The translations under genes were made by a program, and so were the position numbers. Shown here piece by piece: positions 8,466 through 16,066 of a DNA stretch of 64,000 nt. Source of the stretch: Kineosporia babensis (GTDB lineage Bacteria > Actinomycetota > Actinomycetes > Actinomycetales > Kineosporiaceae); assembly GCF_021129305.1 (NCBI RefSeq), contig NZ_JAJOMB010000022.1, positions 123,666 to 187,665 of the forward strand. Direction: 5' to 3'. The notes under the pieces are model-generated. The model saw only the letters and a list, made by a program, of their open reading frames with translations. It was not told the origin of the DNA and ran no database searches. Numbering within the stretch: the stretch's first letter is position 1; each line of letters begins with the position of its first letter.

Positions 8466-9608
8466 ATGGCTCGTACGAACCGCACCGGCCTCGCCCGGTC
8501 CCTGGCCCTACCCCGTCCGCAGCTGCGCAACGTCTACCCAGCACTGCGTTACGGCCCGATCGACGTCCTGCAGCAGCGCAGCATCGAGAACGAGTCCGCC
8601 AAGACCGGTGGGCTCCTCGAGGCTGCCGTCGACTGGGGGCTGTACTGCAACGGCCGCCGGATGCAGACCTCCGACTTCCCCCGCGCCGTCCGATCTGCCC
8701 AGCAGGGTGAGGGTTTCGTCTGGCTCGGCCTGCACGAGCCCTCGTCCGAGCAGCTGGAACAGCTCGGCGACGTGTTCTCGTTGCACCCGCTCGCGCTCGA
8801 GGACGCCGCCAGCCCCCGGCAGCGGCCCAAGCTGGAACGCCATGAGAGCGACATGTTCCTGGCCATGCGCACCCTGGCCTACGTCGACTCGGTCGACCGG
8901 GACGCCGGTGGTGACGTGGTCGAGACCGGTGCCGTCATGGTCTTCGTCGGCGACTACTTCGTGATCACCATCCGGCACGGCAAGGCCGCTGCCCTGGCCG
9001 GGCTGCGCCGCCGGCTGGAGGGCGACCAGGAACAGCTCGCGCTCGGGCCCTCCGCCGTGCTGCACGCCGTGGCCGACAAGGTGGTCGACGACTACCTGGC
9101 CGTGGTCGACGCCGTCCAGCAGGACCTGGAAGAGATCGAGAGCACCGTGTTCGCCCCGCGCGGCAACACCGACATCGAGCGGATCTACCAGCTCAAGCGC
9201 GACGTGATCGAGATGAAGCGCACCGTCCAGCCGCTCGCCGCGCCGTTGCGGGAGCTGTCCGAACGGCCGCGCCGGATGATCCACGCCGAGATCCGCGAGT
9301 ACTTCCGCGACGTGTCCGACCACCTCGCCCGGGTGCACGAGCAGGTCGCCAGCTTCGACGAGCTGCTCACCTCGATCCTGCAGGCCGGCCTGGCCCGGGT
9401 CTCGATCGCCGAGAACGAGGACATGCGCAAGATCTCGGCCTGGGTGGCGATCGCCGCGGTACCGACGATGATCGCCGGCATCTACGGGATGAACTTCGAG
9501 CACATGCCGGAACTGCAGCACACCTGGGGCTATCCGGCCGTGCTGACGTTGATGGCGACGATCTGTGCCGGGCTCTTCCGGGGCTTCAAGCGCAACGGGT
9601 GGCTTTAG
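8466..9608 (+). CDS. corA: CorA-family magnesium/cobalt transporter
   Basis: The 380-residue product is a CorA channel for Mg2+ and other divalent cations. It has a large cytoplasmic alpha/beta funnel (residues about 50-310, including LEDAASPRQRPKLE and the long stalk helix) and two C-terminal membrane helices. The invariant YGMNF signature sits at the end of the first helix, near residue 341, followed by EHMPEL in the periplasmic loop. The ATG at 8466 is used because it lies 11 bases after GGAGG; a GTG at 8454 overlaps that ribosome site. About 270 bases of leader with two possible small ORFs and a hairpin precede it. Mycobacterial corA (Rv1239c) lies near the same mgtE/mrp/sigE neighbourhood. 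Confidence 0.93.
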   Translation: MARTNRTGLARSLALPRPQLRNVYPALRYGPIDVLQQRSIENESAKTGGLLEAAVDWGLYCNGRRMQTSDFPRAVRSAQQGEGFVWLGLHEPSSEQLEQLGDVFSLHPLALEDAASPRQRPKLERHESDMFLAMRTLAYVDSVDRDAGGDVVETGAVMVFVGDYFVITIRHGKAAALAGLRRRLEGDQEQLALGPSAVLHAVADKVVDDYLAVVDAVQQDLEEIESTVFAPRGNTDIERIYQLKRDVIEMKRTVQPLAAPLRELSERPRRMIHAEIREYFRDVSDHLARVHEQVASFDELLTSILQAGLARVSIAENEDMRKISAWVAIAAVPTMIAGIYGMNFEHMPELQHTWGYPAVLTLMATICAGLFRGFKRNGWL

Positions 9609-9619
9609 GATCACTGCTT

Positions 9620-10675
9620 ATGGACGTGTCACCGCCGGTTTCGCAGTGGGGTTCGATCACGGACGTCCCCGGCCTACGAGTCGGGCACGCCCAGCGGATC
9701 GGTGACGGCTGGCTGAGCGGGGTCACTGCGGTGATCCCGCCACCCGGCACGATCGGATCGGTGAACGTGCGTGGCGGCGGTCCCGGTACCCACGAGACCG
9801 ATGCGCTGGACCCGACCACGCTGGTGCCCACGGTCGACGCCGTTACCCTCACCGGCGGCAGCGCTTTCGGCCTGGCCAGCGCGGGCGGCGTTCAGCAGTG
9901 GTGCCTGGAACAAGGACTGGGCTTCGCCGCCGGCCCGCCTGAGGATCCGACGTCGATCCTCGTCCCGATCGTCCCCGCCGCCGCCATTTTCGACCTCGGC
10001 CGAGGCGGAGACCTGTCCGCCCGCCCCGACGCCGCCCTCGGATACCAGGCCGCCGCAGCCGCTTCCACAGTCACCGAGCGCGGTGTGATCGGCGCGGGCA
10101 CCGGAGCCCTCGCCGCCCGGACCACGCTGAAGGGCGGCATCGGCACCGCCTCGATCAAGCTGCCCGGCGGGGTAATCGTCGGCGCCATAGCCGTACTCAA
10201 CGCCCTGGGCTCACCCCTGGACCTGACCACCGGCACCCTCCTCGGCAGCGCTTTCGTCCCGCCCGGCCTCCCCCGGCCCATCACGCCTTCCCCGGCCGAA
10301 AACGCTTCTTACCTGGCCGACCTCAGCGCTGCCACGGCTCCCCCGGCCGCCAACACCACCCTCGCCGTAGTAGCCACCAACGCCGCCCTGGACCCGGCCA
10401 AGGCCCGGCGCACCGCCACCGCAGCCCACGACGGCCTGGCCCGTTCCCTGGCCCCAGCGCACACTTTGCTTGATGGAGACACAGTTTTCGCCCTGGCCAC
10501 CGGCGCGGTAGAAGTCGACTTCCCCACCATCATCGCCATCCAAGCCGCCGCCGCAGACGCAGTCATGCTCGCCGTCATGGACGCTGCCCTGGCCGCAACC
10601 CCCGTGGACCAGACTTCGTTCGGCGGCCTGCAAGCACCCTCATACCTGTCCCGCTTCCCCTCCGCCGCCCCCTGA
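9620..10675 (+). CDS. P1/DmpA-family peptidase (S58)
   Basis: This 351-residue protein belongs to the DmpA/P1 aminopeptidase family, Ntn-type enzymes that self-cleave to expose a catalytic Ser or Thr. Visible signatures are GLRVGHAQ, VRGGGPGTHETDAL, LTGGSAFGLASAGGV and NTTLAVVATNA, in which one of the two threonines should be the autocleavage nucleophile. Start: ATG at 9620, nine bases after AGGA, which itself overlaps the corA stop codon, so the gene is probably coexpressed with corA. No signal peptide is obvious. Natural substrates are unknown. A repeat-rich gene-poor stretch begins downstream. Confidence 0.88.
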   Translation: MDVSPPVSQWGSITDVPGLRVGHAQRIGDGWLSGVTAVIPPPGTIGSVNVRGGGPGTHETDALDPTTLVPTVDAVTLTGGSAFGLASAGGVQQWCLEQGLGFAAGPPEDPTSILVPIVPAAAIFDLGRGGDLSARPDAALGYQAAAAASTVTERGVIGAGTGALAARTTLKGGIGTASIKLPGGVIVGAIAVLNALGSPLDLTTGTLLGSAFVPPGLPRPITPSPAENASYLADLSAATAPPAANTTLAVVATNAALDPAKARRTATAAHDGLARSLAPAHTLLDGDTVFALATGAVEVDFPTIIAIQAAAADAVMLAVMDAALAATPVDQTSFGGLQAPSYLSRFPSAAP

Positions 10676-10801
10676 TCCGGCACTGCCGCCAGGCAGCCCA
10701 CATCCCAAGCGCCTCTGGGAATCTCGCGGATGCAACTGCCGGTCCCGGCCTCGAACGTCGAACTGCCGCTTTCAACGGCACGCTGCCTGATCCCCGCTCA
10801 A

Positions 10802-10977
10802 CTAGGGAGTGTTCTGGACGTCGCTGCCGTAGCGAGGAGGTGCCCGGTGGTCGTCTGGCGAGCCGTTGGGACTGGGGGCACCTCCCGGCCCTCTAGGGCT
10901 GGGGGACTCGTAGCGGTGTTCTACGTGGGCGTCCCAACGGCGCAGTCCAGGCGGCCACCGGGTGCCTCGCAGTAGGC
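10802..10977. repeat. Foldback repeat, copy A
   Basis: CTAGGGAGTGTTCTGG at the left begins a copy of an approximately 170-bp imperfect palindrome that recurs at 19224-19396 and 45881-46049. Shared blocks are GTAGCGAGGAGGTGCCCGG near the left end, an apical CGTAG/CTACG hairpin (10910-10927), and GGGTGCCTCGCAGTAGGC at the right (ends 10977). Within the copy GCCGTTGGGAC pairs with GTCCCAACGGC. The right terminal inverted repeat is missing after 10977. It lies between convergent genes. Confidence 0.75.
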
Positions 10978-11103
10978 GACCGCCTGCTGTAGCGCCACTG
11001 CCACGTCGGCCAGGCGGGCACCGATCTGGACCTGCTCTCCCCGGGCCACGTTGGCCATCACGTGTGATCCGGATGCCGCATCACAACTCGAGCTTTCCAT
11101 CTG

Positions 11104-11138
11104 GGTCGTGTTCTGAAAGCTCATGCCTACGCGGGGCG
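11104..11138 (-). repeat. Partial inverted copy of the foldback repeat end
   Basis: GGTCGTGTTCTGAAA followed by CATGCCTAC and CGGGGC matches the reverse complement of the right end of copy B (19224-19396), so this is a detached terminal fragment in the opposite orientation, about 125 bases after copy A. Confidence 0.55.
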
Positions 11139-11230
11139 GTGTCGACCCGGTCAAGTTTCGCTACCACCGCACCGGACAAGGACAAACAGCCCCGGACCGT
11201 GAGTGGTCGGGCGGCGGACACCTCGACAAC

Positions 11231-11254
11231 GTGTACACCTGGCACCAGATGGAC
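11231..11254 (+). repeat. GTGTACAC...TGGCACC motif, copy 1
   Basis: A 24-base stretch made of GTGTACAC, TGGCACC and GATG-AC is identical at 21 of 24 positions to 46191-46214. It contains the 8-bp palindrome GTGTACAC. Both copies lie within a few hundred bases of a foldback repeat. It may be a binding site or a relic of a shared element. Confidence 0.5.
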
Positions 11255-11382
11255 CACCTTGACGCAGCGCAAGGAGTTGTTCGCCGGGCTCTGTGCCATA
11301 GCACTGGTAGGTCCAGGCCGCGCGGGTTGCACCGCAACGAACAGGGGTGGACCGCCGGCCGATTCGAGGGAACGCTGACAAG

Positions 11383-11427
11383 AACGCGGAAACAAAGTGT
11401 TGCCAGAGCACACTTTGTTTCCGCGTT
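11383..11427. repeat. 18-bp AACAAAGT dyad, copy 1
   Basis: The 18 bases at 11383-11400 (AACGCGGAAACAAAGTGT) are perfectly complementary to 11410-11427 around a nine-base loop TGCCAGAGC. The core AACAAAGT/ACTTTGTT and the loop TGCC recur in the dyad at 17808-17848. Position between convergent genes is compatible with a bidirectional terminator, but the second copy lies between divergent genes. Confidence 0.7.
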
Positions 11428-11480
11428 GTCGCGAAATTCGCCGGGCGGCAGGAGGGTAGCCGCGGCTGCGAGTTCTGCTG

Positions 11481-12659
11481 TCAGTCCTGCTTTTCCGGGT
11501 CCGGGCTGATCGGCTGCGGGGTGGTGGCCTCGGCCTGTTCGCGGGCGCGCTGTTCGGCGGCTTCGCGTTCGGCCTGGGCGCGGCGCTGCTTCTCGAGGGC
11601 CTCGCGTTCGGCCGCCTCTCGTTCTTCGGCGCGCTTGCGCTCAATCATCTCGCTGTAGGTGGGGCCGGTGACCGGGGGCGGCGGGGGGTCTTGCGGGCCG
11701 GGCTGCCCTGGGTGCCCGGGCTGGGCGAACTGGCCGGTGGGCTGCCCCTGGCCGGGACCGTACTGGCCGGGCTGGCCGTACTGGTTCTGACCGGGCTGGG
11801 CGTGGCCGTACTGGCCCTGGCCGTACTGACCCGGCTGCCCCTGCCCGTACTGGTTCTGCCCGTACTGGCCCTGGCCGTGCTGGTTCTGCCCGTACTGACC
11901 TTGGCCGTACTGGTCCTGGCCGTACTGGCCCGGCTGGCCGATCGGCCCGGTCTGGCCGTACTGGTCCTGCTGGTAGGGCTGGCCCTGGTTGTGCGGGCCG
12001 GGCTGCTGCGGGGTGCCCCAGGGCTGGCCCCACTGCTGACCCTGCGGCGGGTTGGGCTGGCCGTACTGCTGCTGCGGCTGGCCCTGGTAACCCGGGTACT
12101 GGCCCGGCTGGGGCTGGTGCATCGGGGAGACCGGCGTGTCCGGGCGCTCGGGGCGGCTGCGCGGGCCGCCCTCGCTGGCCAGCTTGTTCAGCAGCTGGCG
12201 GGCGGCGCCGGCCTGTTCGCTCAGGCACAGCACGCGGTACTCGCCGGCCACGATCTGGCTGGTCGAGGTGAAGTCGCGCTTGCCGCCGGTGAACGCGTAC
12301 GAGATCAGGCCGAACAGACCGCCGAAGGCCGCACCGATCAGCATCGCGGCCAGCACGCTGAAGCCCTCGGCGTTGCCGAACAGCGAGATCAGCAGGCCGA
12401 CGAAGAGACCGAACCAGGCGCCCGAGAGCATGCCGGCGATGGCGACCCGGGAGTAGGTGAGCCGGCCGGTGACCCGCTCGACCATCTGCAGGTCGACCCC
12501 GACGATGGTGACCGCCTGGACCGGGAAGTGGTTGTCGGACAGGTAGTCGACCGCCCGCTGCGCCTCGATGTACGTGGCGTACTGCGCGATGGTGTCGCCA
12601 CGGGGTGGGGTGGGCAGCCCGGACTGCGACTGCGACCGGAGCGAACTGAGGTTCGACAT
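11481..12659 (-). CDS. YflT-like general stress protein with QYGQ-rich tail
   Basis: Residues 1-160 form a general stress protein 17M/YflT-like (PF11181) domain: DTIAQYATYIEAQRAVDYL then VTIVGVDLQMVERVTGRLTY, followed by two glycine-rich hydrophobic helices around residues 70-130 that are probably membrane-associated. The C-terminal half is a low-complexity region of repeated QYGQ, GQ and PGQ units (about residues 185-335) and ends with a charged Glu/Arg/Ala helix (EREAAEREALEKQ). ATG at 12659 follows GGGGAGA with eight-base spacing. The tail is far longer than in typical members. It is the gene downstream of Dps, in the same orientation, which fits a stress or stationary-phase role. Confidence 0.8.
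   Translation of the reverse strand: MSNLSSLRSQSQSGLPTPPRGDTIAQYATYIEAQRAVDYLSDNHFPVQAVTIVGVDLQMVERVTGRLTYSRVAIAGMLSGAWFGLFVGLLISLFGNAEGFSVLAAMLIGAAFGGLFGLISYAFTGGKRDFTSTSQIVAGEYRVLCLSEQAGAARQLLNKLASEGGPRSRPERPDTPVSPMHQPQPGQYPGYQGQPQQQYGQPNPPQGQQWGQPWGTPQQPGPHNQGQPYQQDQYGQTGPIGQPGQYGQDQYGQGQYGQNQHGQGQYGQNQYGQGQPGQYGQGQYGHAQPGQNQYGQPGQYGPGQGQPTGQFAQPGHPGQPGPQDPPPPPVTGPTYSEMIERKRAEEREAAEREALEKQRRAQAEREAAEQRAREQAEATTPQPISPDPEKQD
11700..12115 (-). repeat. QYGQ-coding tandem repeat region
   Basis: Short degenerate repeats of codons for Gln-Tyr-Gly-Gln and Pro-Gly-Gln fill this part of the stress-protein gene. On the + strand they appear as recurrent ctggccgtactg units. Such arrays are prone to slippage, so the copy number probably varies between strains. 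Confidence 0.75.
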
Positions 12660-12827
12660 GTGATCATTCTCCCCGATCCCGCGGCCCCGGCGCATCCGCG
12701 CCCGGAGGCCGCCGGAATCTCTTCAGGTGACTCTGAGAGGGGAACGTCCGGAGCCGCCCGGGGAGTTTCCGTCCGGGCCGGATGTCCGCCAAGAGCGGAA
12801 CCCGGCCGGGGCGGAAGGTCCGGCCGG

Positions 12828-13454
12828 TCAGGACGTGGCGGCCCGGGCCGAGCCCTTCTCGGTGTTCTGGCCCGCGGTGCTGAGCACGCCCCCGGCGTTC
12901 TCCAGGTGGGCCCGGACGAACCAGTGGAACTGCTCGACCTCGTGCAGGTGGCCGATCAGCAGGTCGTTGGTGACGTCGTCGAGGTCCTCGGTCTCGGCCG
13001 CGGCCTTGCGGAGGCTGCTGATCACGCCGACGTAGACGGCGTCCAGCGCGGCCAGGTGCTCGATCGCCCCGGCCCGGCCGATCGAGTAGTCGTCCCAGTC
13101 CCGCTGCTCGACCAGGGCGCCCGGGGTGCCCTGCGGCGAGCTGCCCAGGGTGGCGATCCGCTCGGCCACGTCGTCGGCGTAGCCCCGCACCAGCTCGACC
13201 TGCGGGTCGAGCATCTCGTGGACGGAGATGAAGTTCGGCCCGACCACGTTCCAGTGCACGTGCTTCAGGGTCAGGTGCAGATCGTTGTAGGTGTTCAGGA
13301 CCCGCTGCAGCGCGGCGGCGGTGGCCGCCCCCTGCTCGAGGGTCAGACCGGGCACCGTGTAGCTCGGCGTGCCCTGGAAGGCATCCGGGGTGTTCGGGCT
13401 GATCTGCGTCGTCGTGAGCTGTTCCTTGCTGTTCGTGGACGTCGTGGTAGCCAT
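12828..13454 (-). CDS. dps: Dps-family DNA-binding ferritin-like protein
   Basis: The 208-residue protein is a Dps ferritin, which oxidises and stores iron and protects DNA in starvation or oxidative stress. The ferroxidase-site signature is intact: HVHWNVVGPNFISVHEMLD followed by YADDVAERIATLG, supplying the His, His, Asp and Glu ligands shared between subunits. A disordered Thr/Ser/Asn N-terminus (about 30 residues) and a Lys/Arg-containing C-terminal tail could bind DNA. ATG at 13454 is the natural start. It lies 168 bases upstream of the YflT-like gene in the same direction. Confidence 0.95.
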   Translation of the reverse strand: MATTTSTNSKEQLTTTQISPNTPDAFQGTPSYTVPGLTLEQGAATAAALQRVLNTYNDLHLTLKHVHWNVVGPNFISVHEMLDPQVELVRGYADDVAERIATLGSSPQGTPGALVEQRDWDDYSIGRAGAIEHLAALDAVYVGVISSLRKAAAETEDLDDVTNDLLIGHLHEVEQFHWFVRAHLENAGGVLSTAGQNTEKGSARAATS

Positions 13455-13668
13455 GCGAAAACGCTAGGACGGCGCCGGTAGCGCCGCAGGTCGAGCCGCC
13501 CCCGGCCGGACTCACCCGAATGGGTGCATCGGGGGCGGATGTGAGCGACACCACTTCGTAACGTGCCGACTCTTTTCTGTGACCGTCGGGTAGCGGGAAT
13601 CCGGTGCTCAGGCTGCATGTTCTCCCAGTGACCGCAGCAGCGGGACCACACGCGCAGTGAGCCCGGCA

Positions 13669-13689
13669 GACCAAAGCCACGCTTTGGTC
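13669..13689. promoter_or_regulatory. 9-bp hairpin/dyad upstream of the sulfur operon promoter
   Basis: GACCAAAGC at 13669-13677 pairs with GCTTTGGTC at 13681-13689 around CAC. It lies about 25 bases upstream of the predicted -35 box, where an operator or an upstream transcription stop could act. No regulator can be named. Confidence 0.4.
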
Positions 13690-13712
13690 GTCCCAAATCC
13701 TGGACTTGCTCG

Positions 13713-13741
13713 TTGACGATCTCGTTATGTGAACGTACGGT
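13713..13741 (+). promoter_or_regulatory. Promoter of the sulfur assimilation operon
   Basis: TTGACG at 13713-13718 and TACGGT at 13736-13741 are separated by 17 bases, a near-consensus vegetative actinobacterial promoter. Transcription would begin near 13748, at the first base pairs of the SAM riboswitch. Confidence 0.65.
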
Positions 13742-13748
13742 CAAGAAA

Positions 13749-13850
13749 ACCATCCAGAGCGGCCGAGAGACCTGGATCGAAGACGCCGCAGCAACCACCC
13801 GCAAACCCCTGGGGATGCGGAGCCGGTGCTACCGCCAGGACCGATGGAGG
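13749..13850 (+). promoter_or_regulatory. SAM riboswitch (SAM-I/S-box clan)
   Basis: The core fits the S-box clan. P1 is CCATC (13750-13754) with GATGG (13843-13847). It is followed by the conserved CAGAGCGGCCGAGAGACC, then GAAGACGCCGCAGCAACC with P2 pairing GCGGC/GCCGC, a P3 hairpin CCGCA..CCCC tg GGGG..TGCGG, and GGTGCTACC for the P4 region. This is the expected order and spacing of a SAM-binding aptamer (SAM-I or SAM-I/IV variant). The 3' strand of P1 overlaps the GGAGG ribosome site of the leader peptide at 13856, so ligand binding may block its translation. Confidence 0.85.
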
Positions 13851-13855
13851 AAACC

Positions 13856-13969
13856 ATGCCAGCGCAGGTGCCGCCCCGAAGTTCCACGGCCGGATCGCCC
13901 ACCGGGCAGATGCTGACCAAGCGCGCCTACGTCGACCTGCTCCGAACTGCGAGCGCAGCCTGTCGGTAG
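13856..13969 (+). CDS. Cysteine-type actinobacterial leader peptide (37 aa)
   Basis: ATG at 13856, five bases after GGAGG, reads 37 codons ending LTKRAYVDLLRTASAACR and stop TAG. The C-terminal pattern (R..VDL.R.ASA.C) is the hallmark of the short leader peptides annotated in many actinomycetes before sulfur-assimilation genes, where ribosome stalling at the terminal Cys codon is thought to sense cysteine. The Cys codon is TGT, the less frequent one in a GC-rich genome. A short hairpin CCGCGA/TCGCGG (14041-14056) lies between it and the sulfite reductase gene. An internal ATG gives a 19-residue form starting MLTKRAY. Confidence 0.8.
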   Translation: MPAQVPPRSSTAGSPTGQMLTKRAYVDLLRTASAACR

Positions 13970-14133
13970 ATCCACCGACTCGACCTCGCGCTCGCCCGCC
14001 AGAACCCACCGGCCCACCAGGCCGCCTCACCCACCGGTATCCGCGACAGTTCGCGGCCCGGCGGCTGACGTGTGCGGTTCTGGGGTGTGCGCACTACCGT
14101 CCGCCACCTTGCCATCACCCGGAGGAACCGCTC

Positions 14134-15855
14134 GTGAGCACCGACACCGCGCAGACCGGCGCCGGTACCGTCTTCCCGCCGAAGCCCAAGCGCTCGGAGG
14201 GACAGTGGGCCCTGGGCGAGACCACCCCGCTCACCCCGAACGAGGAGTGGAAGGCCAAGGAGGGCGGCCTGGCCGTCAAGGACCGGGTCTTCGAGACGTA
14301 CGCCCAGCAGGGTTTCGCCAGCATCCCCGGTGACGACCTGCGGGGCCGGATGCGCTGGTGGGGGCTGTACACCCAGCGTCGTCCGGGAATCCCCGGCGGC
14401 CGCACCAACTCGCTGGAGCCGCACGAGCTGGACGACGAGTACTTCATGCTCCGGGTCCGCACCGACGGTGGCGCGGTCGATCTGAACCAGCTGCGCACGC
14501 TCGCCGAGATCTCGACCAAGTACGCCCGGGACACCGCGGACGTCACCGACCGGCAGAACATCCAGTACCACTGGATCCGGATCGAGGACATGCCGCAGAT
14601 CTGGACCCAGCTCGGGGACGCGGGCCTGATCACCACCGACGCCTGCGGGGACACCCCGCGCGTGATCCTCGGCTCGCCGGTCGCCGGAGTGGCCGCCGAC
14701 GAGATCATCGACGGCACGCCGGCGGTGGAGCGGATCCGTGAGCTGTTCGTCGGCGACGAGGAACTGCAGAACCTGCCGCGCAAGTTCAAGACCGCGATCA
14801 GCGGCAACCCGAACCAGGACGTGGCCCACGAGATCCACGACATCGCCTTCGTCGGGGTGAACCACCCTGAGCACGGGCCGGGTTTCGACCTCTGGGTCGG
14901 CGGCGGGCTCTCGACCAACCCGATGCTGGGCAAGCGGCTGGGCGCCTGGGTGCCGCTGGACGAGGTGCCGGACGTCTGGCACGGCGTGATCAAGATCTTC
15001 CGGGACTACGGCTACCGCCGGCTGCGCTCGCGGGCCCGGCTGAAGTTCCTGATGGCCGACTGGGGCCCGGACGTGTTCCGCGAGGTGCTGGAGCAGGAGT
15101 ACCTGGGCCGCAAGCTGATCGACGGCCCGGCGCCGGAACTGCCGAAGGGCCGGCACGACCACGTCGGGGTGCACCGGCAGAAGAACGGCAAGTTCTACGT
15201 CGGCATCACCCCGGTGGTCGGCCGGGTCAGCGGCACGGTGCTGAGCAAGCTGGCGGACGCGGCCGAGGCGGCGGGCAGCGATCGGCTGCGCTTCACCCCG
15301 CAGCAGAAGATCGTGATCCTGGACGTGGTGGCCTCCAAGGTGCCCGACCTGCTCGACGCGCTCGAGGAGATCGGGCTCACGGCCAGGGCTTCGGCGTTCC
15401 GGCGGGGCACGATGGCCTGCACCGGGATCGAGTTCTGCAAGCTGGCGATCACCGCGACCAAGTCCACCGCCACGGACCTGGTGGCCGAGCTGGAGAACCG
15501 GCTGGCCGACGTCCCCGAGTTGTTCACCCTGGACGGCCCGGGCCTGACCATCAACATGAACGGCTGCCCGAACTCCTGCGCCCGGGCGCAGATCGCCGAC
15601 ATCGGCCTGAAGGGTGTGCAGTTGCCGAACCCGGCCGACCCGCAGGGCGACACGGTCGACGGCTTCCAGATCCACCTCGGCGGCGGGCTCGGCGTGCACG
15701 CCGGTTTCGGCCGCAAGGTGCGGGGCCTGAAGTCCACGGCGGCCGACCTGCCCGACTTCGTCGAGCGGATCGTGCGGACCTGGCTGAAGCAGCGCACCGA
15801 CGAGGAGTCCTTCGCGGCCTGGGTGATCCGGGCCGACGAGGCGGACCTGAAGTGA
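14134..15855 (+). CDS. sirA: Ferredoxin-dependent sulfite reductase
   Basis: This 573-residue enzyme reduces sulfite to sulfide with electrons from ferredoxin, using coupled sirohaem and 4Fe-4S. The four cluster cysteines are visible: C429 and C435 in MACTGIEFCKLAI, and C478 and C482 in NGCPNSCARAQ. Two ferredoxin-like half domains (nitrite/sulfite reductase type) flank the repeats, with GNPNQDVAHEIHDIAF in the first half and the Arg/Lys-rich sulfite pocket around RLRSRARLK. GTG at 14134 is seven bases after GGAGGA. Start of an operon with the zinc-ribbon miniprotein and APS reductase, controlled by the riboswitch and leader peptide upstream. Family members called NirA in mycobacteria reduce sulfite; nitrite is a possible but less likely substrate. 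Confidence 0.93.
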   Translation: MSTDTAQTGAGTVFPPKPKRSEGQWALGETTPLTPNEEWKAKEGGLAVKDRVFETYAQQGFASIPGDDLRGRMRWWGLYTQRRPGIPGGRTNSLEPHELDDEYFMLRVRTDGGAVDLNQLRTLAEISTKYARDTADVTDRQNIQYHWIRIEDMPQIWTQLGDAGLITTDACGDTPRVILGSPVAGVAADEIIDGTPAVERIRELFVGDEELQNLPRKFKTAISGNPNQDVAHEIHDIAFVGVNHPEHGPGFDLWVGGGLSTNPMLGKRLGAWVPLDEVPDVWHGVIKIFRDYGYRRLRSRARLKFLMADWGPDVFREVLEQEYLGRKLIDGPAPELPKGRHDHVGVHRQKNGKFYVGITPVVGRVSGTVLSKLADAAEAAGSDRLRFTPQQKIVILDVVASKVPDLLDALEEIGLTARASAFRRGTMACTGIEFCKLAITATKSTATDLVAELENRLADVPELFTLDGPGLTINMNGCPNSCARAQIADIGLKGVQLPNPADPQGDTVDGFQIHLGGGLGVHAGFGRKVRGLKSTAADLPDFVERIVRTWLKQRTDEESFAAWVIRADEADLK

Positions 15856-16046
15856 GCTCCTCGGAAAGGGCCGTCCCGTACTGCTGCCCGTTCTGCGGCG
15901 AGGAGGACCTGCGACCGATCGCCTCGGGCACGGTCGAGGGCCTCAGCCGCGGCGGCTGGCACTGTCGTAGCTGTCTTCGCCTGTTCAGCATGAGTTTTCA
16001 CGGACTGCACCGCCCCGAACAGCTCGACTTATCCTTACCTAGATAA
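15852..16046 (+). CDS. Zinc-ribbon miniprotein of the sulfite reductase operon
   Basis: This 64-residue protein has one complete zinc ribbon, CPFCGEEDL with a second pair GWHCRSCLRLFS. It begins with GTG overlapping the sulfite reductase stop codon by four bases (GTGA), a typical translational coupling. Similar small proteins accompany sulfite reductase genes in other actinomycetes, but no function is known. A role in cluster/sirohaem insertion or in regulation is possible; nothing in the sequence decides between them. Confidence 0.75.
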   Translation: MSSSERAVPYCCPFCGEEDLRPIASGTVEGLSRGGWHCRSCLRLFSMSFHGLHRPEQLDLSLPR

Positions 16047-16066
16047 ACCTTCCGGAGAGTGAAGCC

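Larger units (their letters stand above)
10978..11480. other. Gene-poor interval with repeat fragments
   Basis: About 500 bases between the convergent P1 peptidase and YflT-like genes carry no convincing gene. The reading frames here have mixed third-position composition and no recognisable domains. The interval holds a partial inverted end of the foldback repeat (11104-11138), a copy of a 24-bp GTGTACAC motif (11231-11254) and an 18-bp dyad (11383-11427), each listed separately. Confidence 0.6.

Noticed and set aside
11123..11509. A 129-codon plus-strand frame in the repeat-rich interval
   Set aside because: It runs across the dyad and the GTGTACAC motif and shows no domain or codon bias, so it is unlikely to be coding.
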